From positions 62,001-126,000 of the forward strand of contig CAJYNG010000011.1 in the NCBI GenBank assembly GCA_913775725.1: 64,000 nucleotides of DNA. The letters are read 5' to 3'. The stretch is from an uncultured Stenotrophomonas sp. Lineage in GTDB: Bacteria; Pseudomonadota; Gammaproteobacteria; Xanthomonadales; Xanthomonadaceae. Position 1 is the stretch's first letter, and each line of letters opens with the position of its first letter. Shown one piece after another: positions 43,661 through 52,700 of this stretch. The notes beneath the pieces were generated by a model. That model saw nothing but the letters and a program-made list of their open reading frames with translations. It did not search any database and was not told where the DNA came from. A program made the position numbers and the translations under genes.

Positions 43661-43690
43661 GGAAAAGGCCGCCCTCGGGCGGCCTTTTTT
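43661..43690. terminator. Bidirectional terminator after Slp gene
   Basis: AAAAGGCCGCCC pairs with GGGCGGCCTTTT around a tiny loop, followed by more T. The A run on the other side also serves the convergent hinT gene. Confidence 0.92.
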
Positions 43691-43728
43691 CGTTCAGTGG
43701 ATCCACACCCTGCATGGATGCCCGGCGC

Positions 43729-44088
43729 TCAACGCCCCGGGGTACCGAAGTGCCCCAGCGGCGCACCAGCCAGCAGATGCATGTGGATATGGAACACAGT
43801 CTGCCCAGCATGCTCGCGGCAGTTCATCACAATGCGGTAGCCATCCTGAGCGAAGCCTTCGCGGCGCGCGTACTCGGCGGCAGCCAGCGCCAGCTTCCCG
43901 ATCAGGTGCGCCTGCGACGGCTGCAGGTCATCCAGGGTCGGAATGATCTCGTTCTTCGGAATGAACAGCACGTGCACCGGTGCCTGCGGTGCGATGTCCT
44001 TGAAGCCCAGCACCTCGTCATCCTCATAGACGATGGTGGCCGGGATCTCGCGACGGATGATCTTGCTGAAGAGGGTTTCGTTGCTCAT
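43729..44088 (-). CDS. hinT: HIT-family purine phosphoramidase
   Basis: A 119-residue HIT protein. HVLFIPKNEIIPTLDDL is the N-terminal core, and TVFHIHMHLLAG the histidine triad whose middle His takes up AMP. ATG 44088 gives the usual HinT length; an upstream in-frame start adds 18 unlikely residues. It hydrolyses adenosine phosphoramidates. Confidence 0.94.
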   Translation of the reverse strand: MSNETLFSKIIRREIPATIVYEDDEVLGFKDIAPQAPVHVLFIPKNEIIPTLDDLQPSQAHLIGKLALAAAEYARREGFAQDGYRIVMNCREHAGQTVFHIHMHLLAGAPLGHFGTPGR

Positions 44089-44154
44089 GGTCGGCCTCGG
44101 CGGGGATGTCTCCCGCATTGTAGGCCGCTCACGCCCGGCCATGCCGGCCGTTGC

Positions 44155-44754
44155 TCAATCGCGGAATTCGCTGCGCGTACCGAACGCGTGCGACAGCGTG
44201 CCGCGATCGACGTACTCCAGTTCGCCGCCCAGCGGCAGGCCCTGCGCCAGGCGGCTGGGCTGCACCTTGCGTGCGCGCGCCAGCTGCGCCAGGTAATGCG
44301 CGGTGGCCTCGCCCTCGACAGTGGCGCTGGTGGCGATGATCAGCTCCTGCACCTCGCCTTCGGCCAGCCGTCGCTCCAACTGCTCCAGGCCCAGCTCACG
44401 CGGGCCGATGCCATCGAGCGGCGACAGCCGCCCCTGCAGCACGAAGTAGACACCGCGGAAGCCGGTGGCGTTTTCGATGGCCAGGCGGTCGGCCGGCGAT
44501 TCGACCACGCACAGCTGGCTGCGCTCGCGGCTGCTGTTGGCACAGGTCGGGCACAGCTCGGTTTCGCTGAAATCGCGGCACTGCGCGCAGTGGCCGATGC
44601 GTTCCACCGCCAGCGCCAGCACCTCGGCCAGGCGCTGGCCACCTTCGCGCTCGCGCTCGAGCAGGTGGTAGGCCATGCGCTGCGCCGTCTTCTGGCCTAC
44701 GCCAGGCAGCACCCGCAGTGCATCGATCAATTGTTCAAGCAGGGGTGCGGACAC
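44155..44754 (-). CDS. recR: Recombination protein RecR
   Basis: A 199-residue protein. [20 protein letters not shown] is the helix-hairpin-helix, [20 protein letters not shown] the four-Cys zinc finger, and [20 protein letters not shown] the Toprim part. It acts with RecF and RecO in gap repair. GTG 44754 ([10 protein letters not shown]) gives the standard length. It is read after ybaB and dnaX. Confidence 0.96.
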   Translation of the reverse strand: MSAPLLEQLIDALRVLPGVGQKTAQRMAYHLLEREREGGQRLAEVLALAVERIGHCAQCRDFSETELCPTCANSSRERSQLCVVESPADRLAIENATGFRGVYFVLQGRLSPLDGIGPRELGLEQLERRLAEGEVQELIIATSATVEGEATAHYLAQLARARKVQPSRLAQGLPLGGELEYVDRGTLSHAFGTRSEFRD

Positions 44755-44773
44755 GGCGGCATGCTTTGATGGC

Positions 44774-44820
44774 GTCGAGCAGGCTCGACAGCTACGTATA
44801 GAGCCGAGCCATGCTCGACT
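44774..44820. repeat. REP hairpins in the ybaB-recR gap
   Basis: GTCGAGC AG GCTCGAC at 44774-44789 and a diverged SMAG unit (GTATAGAGCCGAGCCATGCT with CGACT) at 44796-44820. The second has GTAT in place of GTAG and an imperfect stem, so it is probably a decayed copy. Confidence 0.65.
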
Positions 44821-44865
44821 GAGGGTTGCAGCGGGCGCCTGCAGCAACAGGCGCCCCGCCGAACA

Positions 44866-45186
44866 TCAGAACGGCAGCTTCATGCCCGGCGGCAGCTGCA
44901 TGCCGGCGGTGGCCGAGCCCATCTTCGACTTCGACTCGGCATCGATCTTGTTCGAGGCATCGTTGAAGGCGGCGGCGATCAGGTCTTCCAGCATCTCCGG
45001 GTCGCTGGCCAGCGACGGGTCGATGCGCACCTTGCGGCACTCCTTGGCGCCGGTCAGGGTCACGCTGACCATGCCGCCACCGGCGCTGCCAGTCACTTCG
45101 ATCTTGGCGATTTCTTCCTGGGCCTTCTGCAGGTTTTCCTGCATCTTCTGGGCCTGCTGCATCAGTTGGGCGATGTTGCCGCGCAT
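44866..45186 (-). CDS. ybaB: YbaB/EbfC nucleoid-associated protein
   Basis: A 106-residue protein. [20 protein letters not shown] is the N-terminal helix, and [20 protein letters not shown] the conserved beta core. It binds DNA as a dimer. The dnaX-ybaB-recR order is widely conserved. It starts seven bases after dnaX. Confidence 0.96.
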   Translation of the reverse strand: MRGNIAQLMQQAQKMQENLQKAQEEIAKIEVTGSAGGGMVSVTLTGAKECRKVRIDPSLASDPEMLEDLIAAAFNDASNKIDAESKSKMGSATAGMQLPPGMKLPF

Positions 45187-45192
45187 AGTGTC

Positions 45193-47232
45193 TTACTCGT
45201 CAAAAGAACGGATGGAATCGGAAACAACCCGGGCACCGTGCTGTTGGATCAGCACCTGCACTTCCGGATCGTCCATGAAAACAGCCTCTGCCACCTGCTG
45301 CCGCTCGCCACGCTGGCGATCGGCACGTTGGTGCAGGGTCTCGGCCGGAACGTGCTCGGTTTCCACGGTCTCGACCACGATCTTCGGCGCCTGGCCGAGG
45401 GCCTTCTGCAGCATCTCGCCCAGGGCAGCCAGCGCGCGCTCCGAGCGCAGGTATTCAAATCCGGGCGAAAGGCCCAGTTTCAAGGTCCCGTGCTGGCAAC
45501 TGATGAAGGCAGCGTTGGCCGCCAGCTGCCGCGACGGGCCGCTCAGGCCACTGCTGGCGACCAGATCCAGCCAGTCCTCGGCGCTGGCCAGATCGCTGAC
45601 ACCTTCCAGCGGCGCGGTCTCTTGCACTGGCGCGGGCTCGGCCGGCGCAATGGCAATGCCTTCAGTGCGGAACGGGCGCTCGGACGGCGCAGGCTCGCTG
45701 GGAGCCGCGACGGGAGCTGGCGGTTCATGCCAGGGCGCCACCATGGCGGCGTCCGGCCCAGCCATCTCGGCTGCCAGAGCCTCGTCACGCGCCTCTGCTT
45801 CGTCGGTGGCCCATGGCGGCAGGTCGTCGCCCGCTTCTGCTTCAACAGACGGAGGCGCCGCTGCTTCGGCCTTCACCGGCGGCGGTGACACCGGCTCCTC
45901 CACCGGAACCGGCTCGGGCTCCGGCGTCGGCTCAGGGTCGGGTTGCGGGACCGGCTCCGGTTCGGGTTCAGGTTCGCGCGGCGCGGCCTGCACCGGAGCG
46001 GCCACCTGCGCCGCCACGGCCGGGGTTGCCGAAGCGGCGGCAGCCGCCGGCGTCGCTTCGGGGGTACCCGCACCGCTGCCACCACCGGCAGCATTGCCGC
46101 CCGGCGTGCCACCCACCGCACCGTCGACGGCCTTCGGCACCGGCGGGACCGCCGCGGCCGGACGGAAAGCCAGCATGCGCAGCACGGCCATTTCAAAGCC
46201 CGCGCGTGGGCTCGGCGCCAGCGGCAGGTCACGGCGGCCGTTCAAGGCCATCTGGTACCAGAGCTGCACCACTTCCGGGCGCAGGCGTTCGGCGAACACC
46301 GTCGCGTCCAGGCCTTCGACAGTCGCTGCAGCACCCGGTACCAGCTGCTGCACCTGGATGCGATGCAGGCCTTCGGCCAGCGCTTCCAGTACGCCGCTCC
46401 AATCCGGCGAGAACTCGGCCAGCGCAGCCACTACCTGCAGCAGACGCGGCCCATCGCCCTCGGCCAGCGCATCGAGCATCGCTGCCACCTGGGTGCGGTC
46501 GACCGTGCCCAGCATGGTGCGCACCACGTCCTCGCGCAGCGCGCCGCCGGCGTAGGCGATCGCCTGGTCCAGCAGCGACAGGCCGTCACGCAGGCTGCCG
46601 TCGGCGGCCTTGGCCAGCTGCACGATGGCGCTGCCGTCAGCCTCGATCTCTTCTGCCGCCAGGATGCGGGTCATCTGGCCCTGGATCTGATCCTCATCCA
46701 ATCGCTTGAGGTTGAACTGCAGGCAGCGGCTGAGCACGGTGACCGGCAGCTTCTGCGGATCGGTGGTGGCCAGCAGGAACTTCACGTGCTCCGGCGGTTC
46801 TTCCAGCGTCTTCAGCAGCGCGTTGAACGCCGCCTTGGACAGCATGTGCACTTCGTCGATCAGGTAGACCTTGTACTTGCCGCGCGAGGGCATGTACTGC
46901 GCGTTCTCGATCACTTCGCGCACATCGTCCACACCGGTGTTGGACGCGGCGTCGATTTCCAGCAGGTCGATGTAGCGGCCGGCGTCGATGTCCAGGCAGG
47001 CGGCACACTGGCCGCACGGGTCGGCGCTGGTGCCTTGCTCGCAGTTCAGCGACTTGGCGAAGATGCGCGCGATGGTGGTCTTGCCCACGCCGCGGGTGCC
47101 CGTGAACAGGAACGCGTGGTGGACCCGGCCACTGTCCAGCGCGTTGCTGAGTGCACGGACCACGTGTTCCTGGCCCACCAGCTCGGCAAAACGCTTCGGA
47201 CGCCACTTGCGGGCAAGGACGAGATAGGACAT
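45193..47232 (-). CDS. dnaX: DNA polymerase III tau subunit
   Basis: A 679-residue clamp-loader subunit. MSYLVLARKWRPKRFAELVG opens the protein, LFTGTRGVGKTTIARIFAKS is Walker A, CEQGTSADPCGQCAAC the zinc module, and HMLSKAAFNALLKTLEEPPE the DExH-like region. Residues about 370-520 are a long Pro/Glu/Ala linker (EPEPEPEPVPQPDPEPTPEP), followed by the tau-specific C-terminal domain. I see no A-rich slippery site like that of E. coli, so a shorter gamma form is doubtful. The start is ATG 47232. Confidence 0.96.
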   Translation of the reverse strand: MSYLVLARKWRPKRFAELVGQEHVVRALSNALDSGRVHHAFLFTGTRGVGKTTIARIFAKSLNCEQGTSADPCGQCAACLDIDAGRYIDLLEIDAASNTGVDDVREVIENAQYMPSRGKYKVYLIDEVHMLSKAAFNALLKTLEEPPEHVKFLLATTDPQKLPVTVLSRCLQFNLKRLDEDQIQGQMTRILAAEEIEADGSAIVQLAKAADGSLRDGLSLLDQAIAYAGGALREDVVRTMLGTVDRTQVAAMLDALAEGDGPRLLQVVAALAEFSPDWSGVLEALAEGLHRIQVQQLVPGAAATVEGLDATVFAERLRPEVVQLWYQMALNGRRDLPLAPSPRAGFEMAVLRMLAFRPAAAVPPVPKAVDGAVGGTPGGNAAGGGSGAGTPEATPAAAAASATPAVAAQVAAPVQAAPREPEPEPEPVPQPDPEPTPEPEPVPVEEPVSPPPVKAEAAAPPSVEAEAGDDLPPWATDEAEARDEALAAEMAGPDAAMVAPWHEPPAPVAAPSEPAPSERPFRTEGIAIAPAEPAPVQETAPLEGVSDLASAEDWLDLVASSGLSGPSRQLAANAAFISCQHGTLKLGLSPGFEYLRSERALAALGEMLQKALGQAPKIVVETVETEHVPAETLHQRADRQRGERQQVAEAVFMDDPEVQVLIQQHGARVVSDSIRSFDE

Positions 47233-47326
47233 CAGGCCACCGTTTTCCATCGGATGTTCCATTGTGCCATGCCTGTCCAGCCCCCTCGCCTCCGGCACGT
47301 CCTTCGCAGGTTCCTGACCGGGGTGC

Positions 47327-47355
47327 TTGTGAAGTGTCGCGCAGCCCGCTAGAAT
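47327..47355 (+). promoter_or_regulatory. Sigma70 promoter of tRNA-Ser
   Basis: -35 TTGTGA at 47327-47332 and -10 TAGAAT at 47350-47355 with a 17-base spacer, 40 bases before the tRNA. The gap also holds the divergent dnaX start region. Confidence 0.7.
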
Positions 47356-47394
47356 CTGCGCCCCTGCTGAGGCGTTTGCCGATGGCAGGGATCC

Positions 47395-47487
47395 GGAGAG
47401 GTGTCCGAGTGGTTGAAGGAGCACGCCTGGAAAGTGTGTAAGCGTCTAAACCGCGCTTCGGGGGTTCGAATCCCCCTCTCTCCGCCA
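47395..47487 (+). tRNA. tRNA-Ser(GGA)
   Basis: Starts GGAGAGGTGTCCGAGTGG and ends with encoded CCA. Acceptor stem GGAGAGG pairs with CCTCTCTCC. The anticodon loop CTGGAAA is closed by CACGC/GTGTG, giving anticodon GGA (serine, TCC). A long variable arm (AAGCGTCTAAACCGCGCTTC region) marks it as class II. Its last ten bases are also the first ten of a 191-bp direct repeat. Confidence 0.96.
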
Positions 47488-47668
47488 GATAACTGAAAAA
47501 GGCTGCCCTCAGGGGCGGCCTTTTTCAGTTATCTGGCGCGGGACGCGAAGTGCGCTGCGCGCGCTTCGCCCCAAACGTTGCTGCGCAACCTTTGGGCCCC
47601 TCCCTTTGCCTGCCTCTCCCCGCCCCTGTCGGGGCAGCCCCTCAACAGAGGGGCTTGTTCCTCCAGAT
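47478..47668 (+). repeat. 191-bp direct repeat, copy 1
   Basis: Begins inside the 3' end of tRNA-Ser and matches 47757-47947 with one mismatch (C at 47604, T at 47883). It contains a 24-bp hairpin at 47485-47536 (CCAGATAACTGAAAAAGGC arm, loop TCAG, one G-T pair) that works as the tRNA terminator. Further stems are GAAG/CTTC-flanked GCGC, CCAAA/TTTGG with GTTGC/GCAAC, and CCCCTGTCGGGG. No open frame with a ribosome site was found. Confidence 0.9.
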
Positions 47669-47756
47669 GCGCGACATGCACGGACAGCCCCCCAGGCGGG
47701 TCCCGGTGCGCAGCGCACGCCGGGATCGAGTGCATGGATGCACCCGACAATCCCCC

Positions 47757-47947
47757 CTCTCCGCCAGATAACTGAAAAAGGCTGCCCTCAGGGGCGGCCT
47801 TTTTCAGTTATCTGGCGCGGGACGCGAAGTGCGCTGCGCGCGCTTCGCCCCAAACGTTGCTGCGCAACCTTTGGGCCCCTCCTTTTGCCTGCCTCTCCCC
47901 GCCCCTGTCGGGGCAGCCCCTCAACAGAGGGGCTTGTTCCTCCAGAT
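47757..47947 (+). repeat. 191-bp direct repeat, copy 2
   Basis: Offset 279 bases from copy 1. It carries CTCTCCGCCA, the last ten bases of tRNA-Ser including CCA, although no tRNA precedes it, and repeats the complete 24-bp hairpin at 47764-47815. The 88 bases between the copies contain two short palindromes (GTGCGCAGCGCAC, TGCATGGATGCA) and no gene. From 47948 to 48081 lies the start region of the DUF3667 gene. Confidence 0.88.
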
Positions 47948-48081
47948 CCATCAGTAGATCAACGCCATGCGTGGATGCCCTTGGTCGCCTTCCGCACGCT
48001 CCGGGCACCTCAAACAAAACTGAACGAAACCTGAAATTTCGCTATGGTAGGCGCCTTCAACCGACGCCTGGCCCATTGCCC

Positions 48082-49191
48082 ATGAGCTCGACCGACAGCG
48101 CTCACGCCGCCTGCGAGAACTGCGACACCGCCCTGCAGGGCCACTACTGCCATCGCTGCGGGCAATCGGCGCACAACCCGCTCAAGCACGTGGGTCATGC
48201 CATCGAAGAAGTGTTCGAATCCTTCTGGCATCTCGATGGGCGTATCTTCCGCACGCTGCGCGATCTCTGGGTTCCCGGCCGCATCGCACTGAACTACCTC
48301 AATGGGCGTCGCGTGGGATACGTACAGCCCCTGCGGCTGTTCGTCATCCTCACCCTGTTTACGTTCTTCATCGGCAAGCTGTTCGTGCATGTCGACGACA
48401 TCCACATGGGCGGCAGCAGCGGTTCGGCGTACACCAGGGCCACAACCGTGGAGCAGGTCGAAGCCGCGCGCGCGGAACAGCTTGCGACGATCGATCGCCA
48501 GCAGGCCAACTCACCCGCCACCGGCAACGCCGGCTTCGCCATGGCCAGGGCTGCAGTGAATGCCGCGGCCGCGCAGCGCAACGCCGAACTCACCGGTACC
48601 GGAAAGGAGACCGCCGCGACGGAGCACGGCACCTTCTTCAGCCACACCGTCAACGGCAAACCGTGGGACGCTGACACCAACCCCATCGTGGTGGCCGGCT
48701 GGCCCCGGTTCGCCAACAACTGGCTCAACAAGCGCCTGCACAACGGCAACGCCAACATCCAGCGCATGGGGGGCAAGACCGATCTGTACATGCAGGCGAT
48801 CCTGACCGCATTGCCCGGCGCCCTGTTCTTCCTGATGCCGGTGTTCGCACTGGTACTGCGCATAGCCTACGTTCCGCGGGCGATGGGCTATCTGGAACAC
48901 CTGGTGGTGGCGCTGTACAGCCATTGCTGGCTGATGATGGTGCTGCTGGCAACCTTCCTCATCGCCGGCATCAGCAGCGCGCTCGCATCACCCGCATTCG
49001 CCGCCGCCAGCCAATGGCTGTATGCACTGCTGTGGCTGGCGGTCCCGGTCTATCTGCTGTGGATGCAGCAACGCGTGTACGGCGGCAACAAAGCGCTGAC
49101 CGTGCTGCGCTACCTGGCCATCGGCGGCGTCTACCTGTTCCTGGTGAGCTTCGTGGTGATGTATGCGGTGCTGGCGGGAATCTCGGCCTGA
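48082..49191 (+). CDS. DUF3667 zinc-ribbon membrane protein
   Basis: A 369-residue protein. An N-terminal zinc ribbon (CENCDTALQGHYCHRCGQ) is followed by the DUF3667 block HAIEEVFESFWHLDGRIFRT and LRDLWVPGRIALNYLNGRR. A first membrane segment comes next (LRLFVILTLFTFFIGKLFV). A periplasmic or loop region of about 150 residues follows, then four more membrane segments to the end. The role is unknown. ATG 48082 is chosen because the zinc ribbon begins there; the frame runs upstream into the repeat but with poor composition. Confidence 0.85.
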   Translation: MSSTDSAHAACENCDTALQGHYCHRCGQSAHNPLKHVGHAIEEVFESFWHLDGRIFRTLRDLWVPGRIALNYLNGRRVGYVQPLRLFVILTLFTFFIGKLFVHVDDIHMGGSSGSAYTRATTVEQVEAARAEQLATIDRQQANSPATGNAGFAMARAAVNAAAAQRNAELTGTGKETAATEHGTFFSHTVNGKPWDADTNPIVVAGWPRFANNWLNKRLHNGNANIQRMGGKTDLYMQAILTALPGALFFLMPVFALVLRIAYVPRAMGYLEHLVVALYSHCWLMMVLLATFLIAGISSALASPAFAAASQWLYALLWLAVPVYLLWMQQRVYGGNKALTVLRYLAIGGVYLFLVSFVVMYAVLAGISA

Positions 49192-49220
49192 GGGATACAC
49201 GCACGGCATCCGGCCCATGA

Positions 49221-49239
49221 ATCCACGCATGGCGTGGAT
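49221..49239. repeat. ATCCACGC hairpin repeat
   Basis: ATCCACGC ATG GCGTGGAT, one of the small dispersed hairpins of this genus. The same arm sequence recurs at 49723-49751. It lies between two plus-strand genes. Confidence 0.6.
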
Positions 49240-49266
49240 CCACTGACGATCGTCTATCGTGGCCCC

Positions 49267-49710
49267 ATGAACCTCCGCCTCTACCGCCCCACCGATGCCA
49301 GCGCCTGCCTGTCGATTTTCGACAGCAACGTACCCACCTGCTTCGCGCCCGAAGAGCGCAGTGACTTTGAACGCTTCCTGCGCGAACACGCCACGGACTG
49401 TGCATTCCAGGTGATCGAGCGCGATGGCAGCATCGTGGCCTGTGGCGGCCTGTCGCGACGCGGCGACGGTAGTGCCGGTTTCTGCTGGGGCATGGTGCAG
49501 CGCGCGCTGCACCGGCAGGGGCTGGGCCGCGAACTGGCGCTGGCACGCCTGCGCAAGGCCGAAGCGGATCCCTCGATCAAGCGCATCGCGCTCAGTACCA
49601 GCCAGCACACCCAGGGCTTCTATGCCGGCCTCGGCTTCCAGGTGACGCGGATCGTGCCCGATGGCCACGGCGCCGGGATCGACGCCGTGGACATGGAACG
49701 GGTGCTGTAG
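49267..49710 (+). CDS. GNAT-family N-acetyltransferase
   Basis: A 147-residue acetyltransferase. LRLYRPTDASACLSIFDSNV opens the fold. The acetyl-CoA loop appears as LHRQGLGRELALARLRKAEA (Q/R-x-x-G-x-G/A form), and the closing motif is TSQHTQGFYAGLGFQVTRIV. The substrate is unknown. ATG 49267 is preferred over 49234, which lies in the upstream hairpin. Confidence 0.88.
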   Translation: MNLRLYRPTDASACLSIFDSNVPTCFAPEERSDFERFLREHATDCAFQVIERDGSIVACGGLSRRGDGSAGFCWGMVQRALHRQGLGRELALARLRKAEADPSIKRIALSTSQHTQGFYAGLGFQVTRIVPDGHGAGIDAVDMERVL

Positions 49711-49722
49711 CCTCCTGTGGCC

Positions 49723-49751
49723 GATAGATCCACGCCTCGCGTGGATCTATC
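49723..49751. terminator. Perfect hairpin between convergent genes
   Basis: GATAGATCCACGC CTC GCGTGGATCTATC, a perfect 13-bp stem between the acetyltransferase (+) and the autotransporter (-). It has no T run but sits where both transcripts must end. It shares its core with the hairpin at 49221. Confidence 0.7.
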
Positions 49752-49768
49752 GCTGTGGCATCCCCTGC

Positions 49769-52700
49769 TCAGAATCCGACGCGCAGGTTGATCTGCCCGC
49801 CGACATCGCGGCGACCATCGCCGTGCTGGCCCTGCACGAACATCGACAGCTGGCTGTTGCGACCCAGACCCACCGCCACGCCGACCTGACTGACCAGCGC
49901 ATTGCGTGCCATCACCGCGCTGTAGACGTCGAAGGCATTGCCGCCGACCGCGAAGCGGTTGCGGCTGGCCACATCGGTGTCACCCGAGGCGTGCTGCCAG
50001 CCGAGGCCGACCGTCAACTGGGCCGGGAAGCGCTCGCCGCTGCCCACGTCCCAGCGCCCACGCACGCCCACGGTGCTGACATTGAGCGTGTCCTTGCCGC
50101 CTTCCAGCTCCAGCGCAGCAGTGCCGCCCTGCTCCACCGCGCGATCAGTGTCTACCCAGTGCTTGGTGAACTGCACGTATGGCTGCAGCTGGGTCCTGCC
50201 ATGGGTCCAGGTCCAGCTGCCCTCCACCTGCGCGATGGTCACATCCGAGTCCTGTCGGCTGTAGAGGGTCTGGCCCAGCAGCGGCACCTCACGCGTGGTA
50301 CGCGTACGGTAGTCACCGCGCGATACGCTGCCACCAACCGCGAAGCCGTTGTTCCACTGGCCCTGCGCATACAGGCCGAATGTGTTGCCGCGCAGGCGGG
50401 CCCGCGAGCTGCGATCGTACAGGCGTGTATCCAGCCGCTCGTTGCCTGCCGCCGCACCCAGCACCACGTGCTCGCCCAGCTGCCAGTCCACGCCCGCCAT
50501 CAGCGCATTGCGGTTGGAGCGGATGTCATCGCCGTTACCGTCACCGTCCTGGCGGAAGACCTTGCCACTGCCGGCCAGCCAGGCCGAGGCACGCTCGCCA
50601 CGCACGGTCGGCAGCTCGCTGCCCAGGCGCTGGCGGATGCCTTCTTCCAGATAGTTGTCATACAGCAGCACCGCACGGCTGGCCGCATGCACTTCACCGG
50701 AGAGCTGGTCGAACGCCGCGCGCGCGGTACCCGCGTCATACATCAGCACCGTGTTGTACAGGCCCAGTGCCGGACCACTCTGCGGCAGGCTGTCCAACGC
50801 TGCGGCAGTGTTGTACTGGTTGCGCGTGTTGGCCACCGTGGTGAACGCCGCGGTCTGCGCCACGTCGATCTGCAGGTTGGCCGTGTTCGCGGTATAGACC
50901 GGGGTGATGGTCAGGAAGGCCGACGGCGTGGTCGCCGAGGCGAACTGCCCGCTTACGCCACCGCCCGCATTGACCACGGTGTACTGCTGGCCCTGCTGGT
51001 AGCTGGTGCTCGGCGAAATGGTGTTCACCTGCACGGTGCTGCCACCCACGCTGGCACTCCCCCCCACCTGCACTGTGTCGCTGCCAGTGGCCCCCAGATC
51101 GATGCCCAGCGTGCTGCCCGGCGACAGGGTCAGGTTGCCTCCCACCGTGATCGTGCCGGTGCCATTGCCCGCACCGCTGCCGTTGCCCGGACCATTGCCC
51201 GGCGACAGCACACCGCCGCTGGATACAGTCACGCCACCGCCGGTGCCACCGATGGTGCCGGTGCCGGACAGCGTGGTGCCGCTGCCGATGGTCCACTGGC
51301 CGCCGATGTTGCCGGTGACATTCAGGCCACCGCCGGTGACCTGGCCGGTACCGCTGAAACCACCGCTGTTGCCGCCGAGGTTCAGGCCACCCGGACCGGC
51401 CTGCACGATGCTGCCACCACCGCTGATGGTGCCGCCCAGCGTGGTGGTGCCACCGGTGTTGATCACCAGGCCACCGTTGTTGGTGATGTTGCCGGTGATG
51501 GAACCGCTGGCCCCGCCGTTGCCGACCTGCACCGTGCCACCCGCATTGATGGTGGTGCCGCCGGTGTAGGTGTTGTTGCCGGTCAGCGTGAGGGTGCCGT
51601 TGCCGGCCTGGGTCAGGCCACCGCTGCCACTGATGGCCCCGCCGACGGTGGTGTTGCCACCCACGTTGAAGACCAGGCTGCCGTTGTTGCTGACGTTGCC
51701 GGCAATCGATCCGCTCGCGCCGCCGTTGCCAACCTGCAGCGTGCCGCCGGTGTTGATGGTGGTGCCGCCGGTATAGGTGTTGTTGCCGCCCAGAATCAGC
51801 GTGCCGCTGCCGGCCTGGGTCAGGCCACCGCTGCCGCTGATGGCCCCGCCGACGGTGGTGTTGCCACCCACGTTGAACACCAGGCTGCCGTTGTTGGTGA
51901 CGCTGCCGCCAATCGCACCGGTCGCGCCGCCATTGCCGACCTGCAGCGTGCCGCCTGCGTTGATCGTGGTCGGTCCGGTATAGGTGTTGTTGCCAGTCAC
52001 GGTCAGTGTGCCGCTGCCAGCCTGGGTCAGGCCGCCGCTGCCACTGATGGTGCCGCCCAGCGTGGTGTTGCCGGCTACGTTGGACACCAGCGAACCGTTG
52101 TTGGTGATGTCACCGACGATCGAACCCGTCGCACCGCCATTGCCCAGCTGCAGCGTGCCGCCGGCGTTGATGGTGGTACCGCCGGTGTAGGTGTTGGTGC
52201 CAGTCAGCAGCAGCGTACCGCTGCCGGCCTGGGTCAGGCCGCCACTGCCACTGATGGTGCCGCCCAGCGCGGTGTTGCCGGCCACGTTGGAAATCAACGC
52301 ACCATTGTTGGTGATGTCACCGGCGATGGCGCCGGTTGCCCCGCCGTTGCCCACCTGCAGCGTGCCGCCGGTATTGATGGTGGTGCCGCCGGTGTAGGTG
52401 TTGTTGCCGCCCAGAATCAGCGTGCCGCTGCCGGCCTGGGTCAGGCTACCGCTGCCGCTTATGGCCCCGCCAACGGTGGTGTTGCCGCCTACGTTGAACA
52501 CCAGGCTGCCGTTGTTGGCGACGTTGCCGGTGATGGCGCCAGTCGCACCGCCATTGCCGACCTGCAGCGTGCCACCAGTATTGATGGTGGTGCCGCCGGT
52601 ATAGGTGTTGTTGCCGGTCAGGGTCAGCGTGCCGGCACCGGCCTGGGTCAGGCCACCAGCGCCGCTGATGGTGCCGCCCAGCGTGGTGTTGCCGGCCACG

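Noticed and set aside
45193-47232. Programmed frameshift for a gamma form in dnaX
   Set aside because: No A6G-type slippery run with a following hairpin was seen; the Pro/Glu linker region is GC-rich.
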